DNA from: Pseudomonadota bacterium
Lineage (GTDB): Bacteria; Pseudomonadota; Gammaproteobacteria; Steroidobacterales; Steroidobacteraceae
Direction of reading: 5' to 3'
DNA length: 64,000 nucleotides
Assembly: GCA_021847105.1 (NCBI GenBank)
Contig: JAJZUT010000016.1
Coordinates: 1-64,000 of the forward strand
The notes beneath the pieces were generated by a model. That model saw only the letters and a list, made by a program, of their open reading frames with translations. It ran no database searches and was not told the DNA's origin. The position numbers and the translations under genes are program-made. Shown here in pieces: positions 1 to 7,910 of this stretch; positions within the stretch are counted from its first letter, which is position 1, and every line of letters begins with the position of its first letter.

Positions 1-62
1 CTCTCAGGCGGTAGCAGTCGCGCCACCGCCCGCTCTTTGAATTCGCTGCTGTATCGAGCCAC
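1..62 (-). CDS. IS3-family transposase OrfA, N-terminal 20 codons (partial)
   Basis: A GTG at 62 opens a frame on the minus strand that reads ARYSSEFKERAVARLLPPE and runs off the window. This is the characteristic N-terminus of IS3-family OrfA proteins, a helix-turn-helix DNA-binding subunit normally joined to the DDE subunit OrfB by programmed frameshifting. A GAGGAG ribosome binding site sits 5-6 bases upstream. Only the first twenty residues can be seen, so completeness and subgroup are unknown. The gene reads away from the tniQ fragment it interrupts. Confidence 0.7.
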   Translation of the reverse strand, partial: MARYSSEFKERAVARLLPPE

Positions 63-120
63 TGTCACTCCTCAATGCCCCCAAGATTACAGAGGGATCG
101 AGGCGACAACTACGGTGACA
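1..120 (-). mobile_element. IS3-family insertion sequence, end fragment
   Basis: On the minus strand the sequence from about 120 downward begins TGTCACC, fitting the TG terminus usual for IS3-family ends. It leads into a ribosome binding site (GAGGAG, complement of about 68-74) and the start of an IS3-type OrfA at 62. The neighbouring tniQ reading frame breaks down exactly here, so the element appears inserted in tniQ. The rest of the element lies beyond the left edge. The exact terminus is inferred, because the other inverted repeat is not visible. Confidence 0.6.
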
Positions 121-301
121 CAGGGGGCGCGGCCAGAGGCTCGGTCGGAAACCGAGGGGCAAGGTCGGAACCGCGAGGTAGTTCGGCAGCCCTCCAGATG
201 TGGCGCGGGGTGTCGTATCCGTTGGCTTCACTTGCGCGCAGCACGAAGCCAAAAAGACTCTCCGTCTGGTGCGGTCGTGGCGTGCGACAGAGCAAGGGCA
301 T
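110..301 (-). pseudogene. tniQ: tniQ fragment (Tn7-like target-selection protein, N-terminal 60 residues)
   Basis: The frame starts with ATG 10 bp after the stop of the TnsC/TniB gene. It contains a PRPHQTESLFGFVLRASEANGY-like segment (about residues 9-29), which matches the TniQ/TnsD N-terminus. TniQ proteins are usually 300-500 residues with a zinc finger; this frame stops after 63. The last residues are probably read from the IS3 element that begins near 120, so the genuine part covers about 121-301. TniQ directs Tn7-like transposition to its target, so the interrupted copy should leave the element unable to choose targets unless another TniQ/TnsD exists elsewhere. Confidence 0.7.
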
Positions 302-310
302 GGCGCCTTC

Positions 311-1321
311 TCACGCGGCGGAGAGAACATCTCGAGCGCGCGCATGCCATACCTTGCGGCGTGACGGGCGCCCTTCGGTCAGCGCCGGCGCGGCAGCACC
401 GATCCGGGACACTGTGGCGAGAAGCGCCTCCGACGGCTCCGTTGCGAAGCGGGGTCCGAATGGATCTGGCGCATCGCCATAGTCGTGGCTGCTGCGCACG
501 GAATGCGCGAAGGCCTCGCGGAGATGCTTGAGGGTGACGACCTTGCGCTTGTCATCAATGACGTCCCAGACCACCTGGCTGAGCAGCATGGCGAGGTACC
601 CGATCAGCCCTCCCGTCGCGCAGTACAGCCTGAACGCCATCTCCGCCGAGGTGAAGTCCGGAAGATCGATGTGCTCGGCGAGCGCGTCATAAAACGCACT
701 CAGGATGGCAGCAAACTCTTCGCGATCCTCAGGACTTCGCCAGTCGAACCTCTCGAACGCCACGGGAGTGCGGAATCGCCCCCGCAGCTGTTCATTCTGT
801 TCGATGGTGGCGAGGCAACCGGGAATTCCGGCCACCACGAGCCCGATCCCGGTGTCATCGACCAGGACTTTCAGCCAGTCAGCGGCGTGGTGCATGACCT
901 TGTTCTGACCTTTGTCGTAGAAGTGCTGGAACTCATCGATCATCGCCATTCGGGTTCCGCAGTTGCGGATCAGGGTCATGAGGCGACCGGTGCGCGCGTT
1001 TTCTGTCCCTTTGTCGAATCGCGGATCGCCCATCTCCCGGAGCATGATCTCGGCCATTGATTTGACGGTGGGCTTGGACGGCGTCTTTACCCGCAGGATC
1101 GGCACTTCGAGCCCCTCGGCGGTGCGCACTGCGGGGTGTGCCGAGGCGAACTGCCCCAAGACACTGGTCTTTCCAGTCCGCGATGGCCCAACGATGGCCA
1201 GGCAGGCCGGATTGCCGTGCGCTTCGGCATTCTGGTAGCACTGGCCGATACGCCGCAGCGCGCCCTGAAAGGCGGCGTGGGGGACCAGGATCCGATCGAT
1301 CAGGTTTCTCGGCATGACCAT
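311..1321 (-). CDS. tniB: TnsC/TniB-type AAA+ ATPase of a Tn7-like transposon
   Basis: This 336-residue protein has a Walker A motif GPSRTGKTS at residues 45-53 and a Walker B MAMIDEFQH with D129-E130. That is the pattern of TniB/TnsC AAA+ ATPases, which link the target selector (TniQ) to the transposase by ATP-dependent assembly on DNA. It starts 4 bp after the tnsB stop and is followed 10 bp later by the tniQ fragment, so the four transposition genes form one leftward operon. ATG codons at 1321 and 1315 are both possible starts. No key residue is missing, so the ATPase itself looks intact. Confidence 0.9.
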   Translation of the reverse strand: MVMPRNLIDRILVPHAAFQGALRRIGQCYQNAEAHGNPACLAIVGPSRTGKTSVLGQFASAHPAVRTAEGLEVPILRVKTPSKPTVKSMAEIMLREMGDPRFDKGTENARTGRLMTLIRNCGTRMAMIDEFQHFYDKGQNKVMHHAADWLKVLVDDTGIGLVVAGIPGCLATIEQNEQLRGRFRTPVAFERFDWRSPEDREEFAAILSAFYDALAEHIDLPDFTSAEMAFRLYCATGGLIGYLAMLLSQVVWDVIDDKRKVVTLKHLREAFAHSVRSSHDYGDAPDPFGPRFATEPSEALLATVSRIGAAAPALTEGRPSRRKVWHARARDVLSAA

Positions 1322-1325
1322 AGGA

Positions 1326-3344
1326 TTACCCCTCAGTCCCGATTTCTCCGGGCGATGGTTTGCGAATGATCGCGGTGTATTTCCGGACGGGACCGTCCGT
1401 AAGGGGATAGACGTCCTTTGTCGACGCCACCGCCGGATCGGGCACGGGGGGAGCGGATGGCGGAACAGCCGGTTCCGAGCGTGGGGAGGACGTGATCGGA
1501 TTCACTGTCGCTTGCGGTGGCGCGGCAAGACTGGGAGTCCCCTGGTAGCGGGCAATGCGCTTTCGGGATTTCGACTTGCGATGCATCAGTTCCCGTTCGA
1601 TGATCTCGGCGATTTCCCGCTTGGCCTCGACCCACCCCTGGAAATCTGATCGGCCAGATTCGCGCGCGGCATGGCGTCTGATCACCTTGTGTTGCCATTC
1701 GCTGAGCCCGCACGCGTAGTCGGCGGCAATGGCCTGTGCGCGGATCAATTGCCCCTGATCAGGCGGGAGTACGATGATCGCGCCGATATCGGTGGAGTCG
1801 ATGCGGATCTCGACCTCGAACCGGTCTCCGAGCCGGCGGCGCAGCGCCGTCAGTTCGGGGCAGTTGTAGAGGAGGCCATTGAGCTCGATGCCTTTGTGAG
1901 TGAGCATTCGGGTTTCGCTCCGGCCGAGGATCGCATCCAACCGGTCGGGATCGGTGGGGAGGCGAATGTCCTCGGTCGCGATGCTCTTCGTCCACATGAG
2001 CGCAGGCGGTAGCCCGAGTGCGCGATGCGGTTTCTGGTGATAGACGTCCACGATCCACTTGTGGACAATCTCCAGCAGCGTGGACTGGCGAACGATGGCA
2101 TGCTTCGATGGGTCGTAGTCGTCTTTCTCAAATATATTCGAGAAGGTGGTTCCCGGCGCTCCGTGGGCCACCCCGCGATTCGCTGTGCCGATGAATCGCT
2201 CGACCTTGCCCTTGAACCAAGCGACCTTGCGGGGCGCGTAATGGATCTCGATGCCAAGGGAGAAGCAGGCGTTCTCCAGGCTAACGCTGTGGAATTCGGT
2301 GCCGTTGTCGACGACGAGCTCGCGCATGACGCCGTGTGCCAGCCACGCGCATTTGATTGAGGGATATTTCTCCAGAAGCCAGCTCTTGGGCAGAAGCGCC
2401 GTTTTGAGGCAGCGGGCGACGGTGAGGTAGCTCGGGGGCTCAAAGCCGATATGCAGTCCCGGAACACATCGGCTGTAATCGTCGATGCAGACTGTCAGCC
2501 AAGGCCGCCCAAGGGGCAATCCGGTCCGATCATCGATCACGAACAGATCGAGCAGGGTGTGGTCGATCTCGACGCGCTCGAGCGGGGCGACTGTGATTCG
2601 ATGAGACTGCACGGAGCGAAAAAGCTTCACGGCGGCTATCCGTCCATGACGGGCCGCATACCGGTCAAACGCCGGAATCCCCCGGATGACACGCTCGACA
2701 AGCCGTCGTGTTGGCACCCGGAGCTGTAGAGAGGCAGGTCTCAGCGAATTTTCCCTGCGGACCTCGGCGAAAGCCATGTCGAGCGCGTCCTGAATCGTGC
2801 CGCGCTCCAACGTCAGATATTTGGCGTTTACAGCTTGCTCTACGAAGGCCTCGACTTCCTTCGAGTAGCGGGCGGTTCGGTTCCCCTTGCGCGTGTTGCT
2901 TTCAATCAGAGAGGTGACGTCCCGTCCCGCTTGGAGAAATCTCCGCTTCCATCGGATCACTGAGGCCGTTCCGGGCGCCTTGTCGGGCTGGCGGATTTTC
3001 AGCCAGGTCTCTTGAACGATAGGAGCAATCCGGCGATGTGTATTGGGCATGTCGATGATGGCCATGACATAGGCACGACGGATCTTCGCCCGCTCCCATT
3101 GCTCGAGGGGATAATCCGGGGGGTGGGGCTTCGGCGCAGAAGCCGAACCTCCGCGGTCGTCCTCACAAAATCGGAGTTTCCCCTGCACGAAGGCACCTTG
3201 CAGATCGCGCTCGGCGAGCTCGGTGATCCGTTTGCTGCGAACCTCCTCGAGCTGCCAGAGGTCGGCGTCGATCTTGCGTAAAAGTACATGACGGTGGCCG
3301 TCGATCTCGACGAGGGTCCCCGCGGAAAACGTCGAAGTACTCAT
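1326..3344 (-). CDS. tniA: TnsB/TniA-type DDE transposase
   Basis: This 672-residue protein belongs to the retroviral-integrase superfamily. The catalytic triad can be read as D261 (VEIDHT), D346 (VVDNGTEF) and E382 (GKVERF), a DDX35E arrangement. An N-terminal DNA-binding part precedes the core and a Mu-type C-terminal beta-barrel region follows (about 440-560). The last 70 residues are Pro/Ser-rich, where partner-binding tails of TnsB proteins usually lie. It cuts the 3' ends of the element and joins them to target DNA. Its ATG overlaps the tnsA stop by 4 bp (ATGA), showing translational coupling. Presence of TnsA upstream places it in the Tn7-like rather than the Tn5053-like branch. Confidence 0.92.
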   Translation of the reverse strand: MSTSTFSAGTLVEIDGHRHVLLRKIDADLWQLEEVRSKRITELAERDLQGAFVQGKLRFCEDDRGGSASAPKPHPPDYPLEQWERAKIRRAYVMAIIDMPNTHRRIAPIVQETWLKIRQPDKAPGTASVIRWKRRFLQAGRDVTSLIESNTRKGNRTARYSKEVEAFVEQAVNAKYLTLERGTIQDALDMAFAEVRRENSLRPASLQLRVPTRRLVERVIRGIPAFDRYAARHGRIAAVKLFRSVQSHRITVAPLERVEIDHTLLDLFVIDDRTGLPLGRPWLTVCIDDYSRCVPGLHIGFEPPSYLTVARCLKTALLPKSWLLEKYPSIKCAWLAHGVMRELVVDNGTEFHSVSLENACFSLGIEIHYAPRKVAWFKGKVERFIGTANRGVAHGAPGTTFSNIFEKDDYDPSKHAIVRQSTLLEIVHKWIVDVYHQKPHRALGLPPALMWTKSIATEDIRLPTDPDRLDAILGRSETRMLTHKGIELNGLLYNCPELTALRRRLGDRFEVEIRIDSTDIGAIIVLPPDQGQLIRAQAIAADYACGLSEWQHKVIRRHAARESGRSDFQGWVEAKREIAEIIERELMHRKSKSRKRIARYQGTPSLAAPPQATVNPITSSPRSEPAVPPSAPPVPDPAVASTKDVYPLTDGPVRKYTAIIRKPSPGEIGTEG

Positions 3345-4018
3345 GGCGCAAACCTCATGCGGGATAATGTGAATCGGGTGTCGAGACCGAGCTTTTGGTT
3401 GACGTCGAAGGCCAGCATGCCCTCAAGGACGAGGCGGCACAGTGAATGGCGGCTGGAGCGTCCCAGGGCGCCGGACACCGCGGCGCCCCATGTCACGGCG
3501 GGCAATCGATTCAGGATCGCGCGGATCCGCTCACGTTCTACGGCTGTAATCGAGCGGCGACCCCACTGGAGGATCTCGAGGGCATTAGAGATGCGCGGTT
3601 GCCGGCGCAGCTCCTCCGCATAGACCATCCGGTATTCGTAGCCGTAGGTCGGCAAGGCGGCTTGCAGCAGGCGCGTTCTCGCGGCGACTTCTTCGCGAGC
3701 GGCATCCTTCGCCGACTTGACCTCCCAGAGTTCCTTCAGGTCGTTATCGCGCTCCACCAGCAGGTCGGGATAGTGAATCCGGCTTTCCCCGTTCAGTCGG
3801 TAACGAAGGGTCAGGGGTTGTTCGGCAAAGAAACGCACGAAGGGATCCGCATCGAGGAGCCGCATTGCGTTGAGCTCGGGGACGGATTCCCATTGGAGCA
3901 TCCGGCCCATTTTCCAGGACGGGAACTTGCCCGTCGGTCGTGCCCGCGAACGCGTCACCACCTTTCGTGATCGGATCGCCTCCGGGAACTCGATTGTGAT
4001 GAGCTCCGACACTTCCAT
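3341..4018 (-). CDS. tnsA: TnsA-type endonuclease of a Tn7-like transposon
   Basis: This 225-residue protein shows the TnsA nuclease core: E48 in the VPELNAMRLLD segment, D85 in HYPDLLVE and the pair E99-V-K101 in ELWEVKSAK. These match the E...D...(Q/E)xK set of the restriction-enzyme-like TnsA fold. TnsA cleaves the 5' ends of the element, so that with TnsB it moves by cut-and-paste. At 225 residues it is shorter than Tn7 TnsA (273), mainly in the C-terminal TnsC-contact region. It is the first gene of the leftward transposition operon and is divergent from the LexA-like regulator, with the shared intergenic region holding repeats at 4026-4070. Confidence 0.85.
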   Translation of the reverse strand: MEVSELITIEFPEAIRSRKVVTRSRARPTGKFPSWKMGRMLQWESVPELNAMRLLDADPFVRFFAEQPLTLRYRLNGESRIHYPDLLVERDNDLKELWEVKSAKDAAREEVAARTRLLQAALPTYGYEYRMVYAEELRRQPRISNALEILQWGRRSITAVERERIRAILNRLPAVTWGAAVSGALGRSSRHSLCRLVLEGMLAFDVNQKLGLDTRFTLSRMRFAP

Positions 4019-4025
4019 TACAGCA

Positions 4026-4070
4026 AGAATGAACGATCTTATATTGCATATGATATCGAACGATCATTCT
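4026..4070. promoter_or_regulatory. Inverted and direct repeats between tnsA and the LexA-like gene, candidate operator
   Basis: AGAATGA (4026-4032) is mirrored by TCATTCT (4064-4070). GAACGATC occurs twice in direct orientation (4031-4038 and 4058-4065), 27 bp apart, around an A+T-rich core. The stretch lies just upstream of tnsA and in the divergent intergenic region shared with the S24/LexA-like repressor gene. The placement suggests an operator for that repressor over the transposition-gene promoter, and a TnsB site is less likely because the repeat differs from the one at the transposon end. Function is inferred. Confidence 0.4.
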
Positions 4071-4150
4071 CTCGTCAAGCAGCATCGGCGGATTGGCAAG
4101 TGTGTTCGGCGAGCGGTATAAAAATAAACTGCCAGTAAATGTAGTCCGCC

Positions 4151-4756
4151 ATGCTCAATCGTGACCCCGAATACTTGGCCAAGCTTCGTGATTACTACGC
4201 CGAGCACAGGGTGCTGCCGTCGTATTCTGCCGTGGCGACCCTTCTGGGGCTTCGCTCGACATCCGCGGTGGCGGCCTTCGTCAAGCGGATGAAGGAAGCG
4301 GGCTTCTTGGACTCCGCTCCCGGCGGGCGCCTGCAGCCAGGGGATCGGTTCTTCGAGCGGCCAGTCTCCGATATCCAGCGCCAAGGAATACCGCATGCCG
4401 TGAACGACGCGCCGGTAGAGGGCCTGAATGTCGATGCGTATCTGGTCGATCAGCCTTCCCGGACAGTGCTGCTCACCGTAAAGGGTGACTCCATGATCGA
4501 GGCGGGATTGATGCCCGGAGATACGGTCGTGGTGAAAAGGGGAGCGCCGGCCAGGCCCGGCGACGTGGTGGTTGCCATCGTGGACAACGAGTTCACGGTG
4601 AAGTATCTGGCGCACGATCGCCGCGGCTTCTTCCTGAAACCCGGTAATAAGGCTCATGCGCCCATCCGGCCCAAGGATGACCTGGAAATCTACGGGCTAG
4701 TGGTGGGGATGTTCAGAAAGTATCAACAGCCCGGGAACGTTCGCGCGACTGGATAG
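4151..4756 (+). CDS. LexA/S24-type repressor with autocleavage domain
   Basis: This 201-residue protein has a winged-helix N-terminus like LexA (residues 1-65) and an S24 peptidase C-terminus. The nucleophile Ser lies in KGDSMIEAGLMPGD and the general-base Lys in EFTVKYL. An alternative cleavage site of the usual Ala-Gly or Cys-Gly kind is not obvious. Such proteins repress their targets until RecA filaments trigger self-cleavage. Here it sits between the divergent tnsA operon and the restriction/Gabija cargo and reads with the cargo, so it probably ties transposition, cargo expression or both to DNA damage. It is not the housekeeping lexA by context. Its exact regulon is inferred. Confidence 0.8.
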   Translation: MLNRDPEYLAKLRDYYAEHRVLPSYSAVATLLGLRSTSAVAAFVKRMKEAGFLDSAPGGRLQPGDRFFERPVSDIQRQGIPHAVNDAPVEGLNVDAYLVDQPSRTVLLTVKGDSMIEAGLMPGDTVVVKRGAPARPGDVVVAIVDNEFTVKYLAHDRRGFFLKPGNKAHAPIRPKDDLEIYGLVVGMFRKYQQPGNVRATG

Positions 4757-5179
4757 AGGATAAGTGCGGGTTGACCACGACCACGGACCCTTTCGGCCGT
4801 CGTCGCACATTGCGGTGTTTCCGAGCGCGCTTTCAGCGATCCCTAAAGTGGTGTCAGTCTGATCCCGCACAAGATGTGCGAGCGCGCTAAGTAATTGAAA
4901 GAAAAGCCACGAAGACCTAGCATTGACGCGAATCTAAGAATGAGGCCGGGTGCGCTCGCGCGGTGGCGCCCGGTAAAGGAAGGCAAGGCGGGCTCGCGCA
5001 TGCACGGGGACCTCACCGGAATCTGCTTGGCGTCAACGAACCGCCGTGTGGCGCGCGTACGCCATGCTCATAGCGGCTCTCGCCCCGGAATCATCGATGG
5101 CGATGCGCCCGAATTGATCGACCGCGCATTCCGTCCCCCGTTACCTGTCAATCGACGATAGAGGAGAACATTAAGGCGC
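4757..5179. other. Intergenic region upstream of the restriction operon
   Basis: No convincing gene lies here. An 88-codon frame at 4895-5161 lacks a good ribosome binding site and any recognisable motif. The region holds a perfect 6+6 bp palindrome at 4866-4880 and probably the promoter of the hsdM operon. A ribosome binding site (AGGAGA, about 5162-5167) precedes hsdM. Confidence 0.5.
4866..4880. promoter_or_regulatory. Palindrome CGCACA-AGA-TGTGCG, candidate operator
   Basis: Perfect inverted repeat with 6-bp arms and a 3-bp centre, about 300 bp before hsdM and 110 bp after the LexA-like gene. Size and position suit a dimeric repressor controlling the restriction/Gabija operon. A related half (CGCACA) recurs near 4804. 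No regulator can be assigned from sequence alone. Confidence 0.3.
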
Positions 5180-6754
5180 ATGGCACGGACCAAAGGCAAG
5201 CAGGCCGACACGGCCGCCAATGTCGGCTACGAGGCACAGCTCTGGCAGATGGCAGACGCCCTGCGGGGCAGCATGGACGCCGCCGAGTACAAGCACGTTG
5301 TGCTCGGGCTCATCTTCCTCAAGTACATCTCGGATGCCTTCGAGGAGCAGCACGCGAAGCTGGAGGCGGAAAAGGCGAGCGGGGCTGATCCTGAGGACCA
5401 GGACGAGTACCGGGCACTCTCGATCTTCTGGGTGCCGCCGGAGGCGCGCTGGGCGCATCTCAAAGCCCAAGCGCGCCAGAGCACCATCGGGCAGCTCGTC
5501 GACGAGGCGATGGCCGGCATCGAGCGCGACAACCCGGCGTTGAAGGGCGTTCTACCCAAGGATTACGCCCGTCCGGCGCTTGATAAGACTCGCTTGGGTC
5601 AGCTGATTGATCTGATCAGCAATATCAAGATCGGTGACGAGGCAAGCCGGGCGAAAGACGTGCTCGGGCGCGTCTATGAATATTTCCTGTCCCAGTTCGC
5701 GAGCGCCGAGGGCAAGAAGGGCGGGGAGTTCTACACGCCCCGCTGCGTGGTGAAGGTCCTGGTCGAGATGCTCGAGCCCTATCGGGGACGGGTCTATGAC
5801 CCCTGCTGCGGGTCCTCTGGCATGTTCGTCCAGTCGGTAGAGTTCATCCGTGCCCATGCGAACGGGAACGGGAACGGCGGCAAGGCCAAATCCGATATCT
5901 CCATCTACGGCCAGGAATCGAATTACACGACCTGGCGTCTGGCAAAGATGAATCTCGCCATCCGAGGCATCGATGGCCAGATCGCCCATGGGGACACCTT
6001 CCACAACGATCGCCATCCGGATCTCAAGGCAGATTTCATCCTGGCTAATCCCCCCTTCAATATCTCCGACTGGGGCGGGGAGCGGCTCAGGGAAGACAAG
6101 CGTTGGCAGTACGGGACGCCGCCCGCGGGCAATGCGAACTTCGCTTGGGTGCAGCACATCGTTCACCACTTGGCGCCCTCTGGCGTGGCCGGATTCGTGC
6201 TCGCGAATGGCTCGATGTCCTCGAACCAGTCCGGTGAAGGGGAGATCCGCAAGAACCTGATCGAGGCAGACCTCGTCGATTGCATGGTGGCGCTACCGGG
6301 CCAGCTCTTCTACTCGACACAGATTCCCGCCTGCCTGTGGTTTCTGGCGCGGGACCGTCAGAACGGCAAGTTCCGGGATCGCCGCGGCCACATTCTATTC
6401 ATCGATGCGCGCAAGCTCGGGCGCATGGTTGATCGGACCCATCGCGAGCTTACGGATGAAGAAGTCGCCCGTATCGCCAATACCTACCATGCCTGGCGCG
6501 GCGAGAAGGATGCAGGCGAGTACGCCGATGTCGCCGGGTTTTGCAAAGGCGCCGCTCTCGAGGAAATGCGCAAGCACGGCTATGTCCTTACGCCGGGCCG
6601 GTACGTCGGTGCGGAGGCGCAGGAAGACGATGGGGAGCCGCTCGAGGAGAAGATGAAGCGCCTCGTTGCTCAACTGCGTGATCAGCAGACTGAGGCTGCG
6701 AAACTCGACGCTGCCATTGCCGCCAATTTGAAGGAGCTTGGGTATGGCGGGTGA
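5180..6754 (+). CDS. hsdM: Type I restriction-modification methyltransferase subunit HsdM
   Basis: This 524-residue protein carries the N6-adenine methyltransferase signature: the AdoMet-binding motif [10 protein letters not shown] (from D207) and the catalytic NPPF (N290). An N-terminal helical HsdM domain precedes them (residues 10-150, with the [13 protein letters not shown] segment). A GNGNGNGG stretch near 228-235 is a small low-complexity insertion. With HsdS it protects host DNA; with HsdR added it forms the restriction enzyme. It opens a tightly overlapped operon hsdM-hsdS-gajA-gajB-hsdR. AGGAGA about 13 bases upstream supports the ATG start. Confidence 0.95.
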   Translation: MARTKGKQADTAANVGYEAQLWQMADALRGSMDAAEYKHVVLGLIFLKYISDAFEEQHAKLEAEKASGADPEDQDEYRALSIFWVPPEARWAHLKAQARQSTIGQLVDEAMAGIERDNPALKGVLPKDYARPALDKTRLGQLIDLISNIKIGDEASRAKDVLGRVYEYFLSQFASAEGKKGGEFYTPRCVVKVLVEMLEPYRGRVYDPCCGSSGMFVQSVEFIRAHANGNGNGGKAKSDISIYGQESNYTTWRLAKMNLAIRGIDGQIAHGDTFHNDRHPDLKADFILANPPFNISDWGGERLREDKRWQYGTPPAGNANFAWVQHIVHHLAPSGVAGFVLANGSMSSNQSGEGEIRKNLIEADLVDCMVALPGQLFYSTQIPACLWFLARDRQNGKFRDRRGHILFIDARKLGRMVDRTHRELTDEEVARIANTYHAWRGEKDAGEYADVAGFCKGAALEEMRKHGYVLTPGRYVGAEAQEDDGEPLEEKMKRLVAQLRDQQTEAAKLDAAIAANLKELGYGG

Positions 6755-7910
6755 GTGGCTGGAAGCCTTGCTCGGAGACGTAATCGAGCTGAAGCGCGGT
6801 TACGATTTGCCCCAACAGGACCGGCGAGCGGGAAACTTCCCATTGGTGTCGTCGTCGGGAATCTCAGATAGGATTTCGGAGAAGATGGTCAAAGGACCCG
6901 GCGTCGTAACGGGGCGATACGGCACACTCGGACAAGTGCACTTCATCCGCGAAGACTTTTGGCCTCTAAATACGACACTCTATGTTCGAGACTTTAAGGG
7001 TAATGACCCTCGATTTATTTCCTATTTTCTGACCTCGCTAGATTTTTTAGCGTACTCAGATAAGGCAGCGGTTCCTGGACTTAACCGCAATCACCTACAT
7101 GTCGCACCAGTGCGCTTGCCCAGCGATATTGATGAGCAACGCGCCATCGCTCACATCCTTGGCACGCTAGACGACAAGATCGAGCTGAACAGGAAAATAA
7201 GTGAGACGCTCGAGGCGATGGCGCGAGCGCTGTTTAAGTCGTGGTTCGTGGATTTCAATCCCGTGCGGGCGAAGATGGCGGGACGCGATCCGGGGCTGCC
7301 GAAGGAGATCGCAGATCTCTTTCCGAGCAGGATGGTGGAGTCGGAACTGGGGGAGATTCCGGAGGGGTGGAGGATAGGACCGCTTGACAGCGCCGTAGTA
7401 CTACAAAGGGGCTTCGATCTCCCTGGAACAGAGCGAACCCCAGGCGACTACCCAGTGCTCGCGGCAAGCGGACCAACCGGCACTCACAACGAATACATGG
7501 TCCGCGGCCCTGGCGTCACAACGGGCCGAAGCGGCGTGCTCGGTAAAGTGTTTTATGTTGCTAAAGACTTTTGGCCGCTAAACACTTCCCTTTGGGTGAA
7601 GGAGTTTCGGCACTCAAGACCGGCATATGCCTTTCATCTCTTGCGGGACCTGGATTTCTCATTGTTTAACGCCGGGTCAGCCGTTCCCACCCTCAATCGG
7701 AACCACGTCCACACTCTGCCAACGCTCCTGCCTCCAATGGCGCTTATCGACTCCTTCGAGCATTTCGCAACACGGTGTCTAGCCCGACAAGCGAACGCCG
7801 AGTGGCAGACAACAACGCTCGCCAGCTTGCGCGACGCGCTGCTGCCGAAGCTCATTTCCGGCGATCTGCGGGTGCCAGAGGCACGTATAACCACACGCAG
7901 AGTGGTCTGA
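6744..7910 (+). CDS. hsdS: Type I restriction specificity subunit HsdS
   Basis: This 388-residue protein has two target-recognition domains (about 3-130 and 205-340), each followed by a helical spacer ([19 protein letters not shown] near 133 and the [19 protein letters not shown] segment near 365). It sets the DNA sequence recognised by the complex. The two recognition domains are visibly alike: both carry RG(Y/F)DLP, VKGPGV/VRGPGV, a TTGRxGxLG-like stretch, DFWPLNT, and AVPxLNRNH. That points to similar half-sites. AAGGAG at 6731-6736 favours ATG 6744 over the upstream TTG 6738. The start overlaps hsdM by 11 bp. The recognition-domain DNA is locally A+T-richer than hsdM, as expected for exchanged modules. 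Confidence 0.93.
   Translation: MAGEWLEALLGDVIELKRGYDLPQQDRRAGNFPLVSSSGISDRISEKMVKGPGVVTGRYGTLGQVHFIREDFWPLNTTLYVRDFKGNDPRFISYFLTSLDFLAYSDKAAVPGLNRNHLHVAPVRLPSDIDEQRAIAHILGTLDDKIELNRKISETLEAMARALFKSWFVDFNPVRAKMAGRDPGLPKEIADLFPSRMVESELGEIPEGWRIGPLDSAVVLQRGFDLPGTERTPGDYPVLAASGPTGTHNEYMVRGPGVTTGRSGVLGKVFYVAKDFWPLNTSLWVKEFRHSRPAYAFHLLRDLDFSLFNAGSAVPTLNRNHVHTLPTLLPPMALIDSFEHFATRCLARQANAEWQTTTLASLRDALLPKLISGDLRVPEARITTRRVV

Noticed and set aside
4..345. 113-codon minus-strand frame covering the tniQ start
   Set aside because: Another frame of the same stretch matches TniQ, and the left part is the IS3 end.
4895..5161. 88-codon plus-strand frame upstream of hsdM
   Set aside because: No ribosome binding site, no motif, and it sits in the expected promoter region.
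7775..7909. 45-codon N-terminal extension of gajA inside hsdS
   Set aside because: The ATG overlapping the hsdS stop gives the normal GajA N-terminus with the ATPase strand at residue 3.
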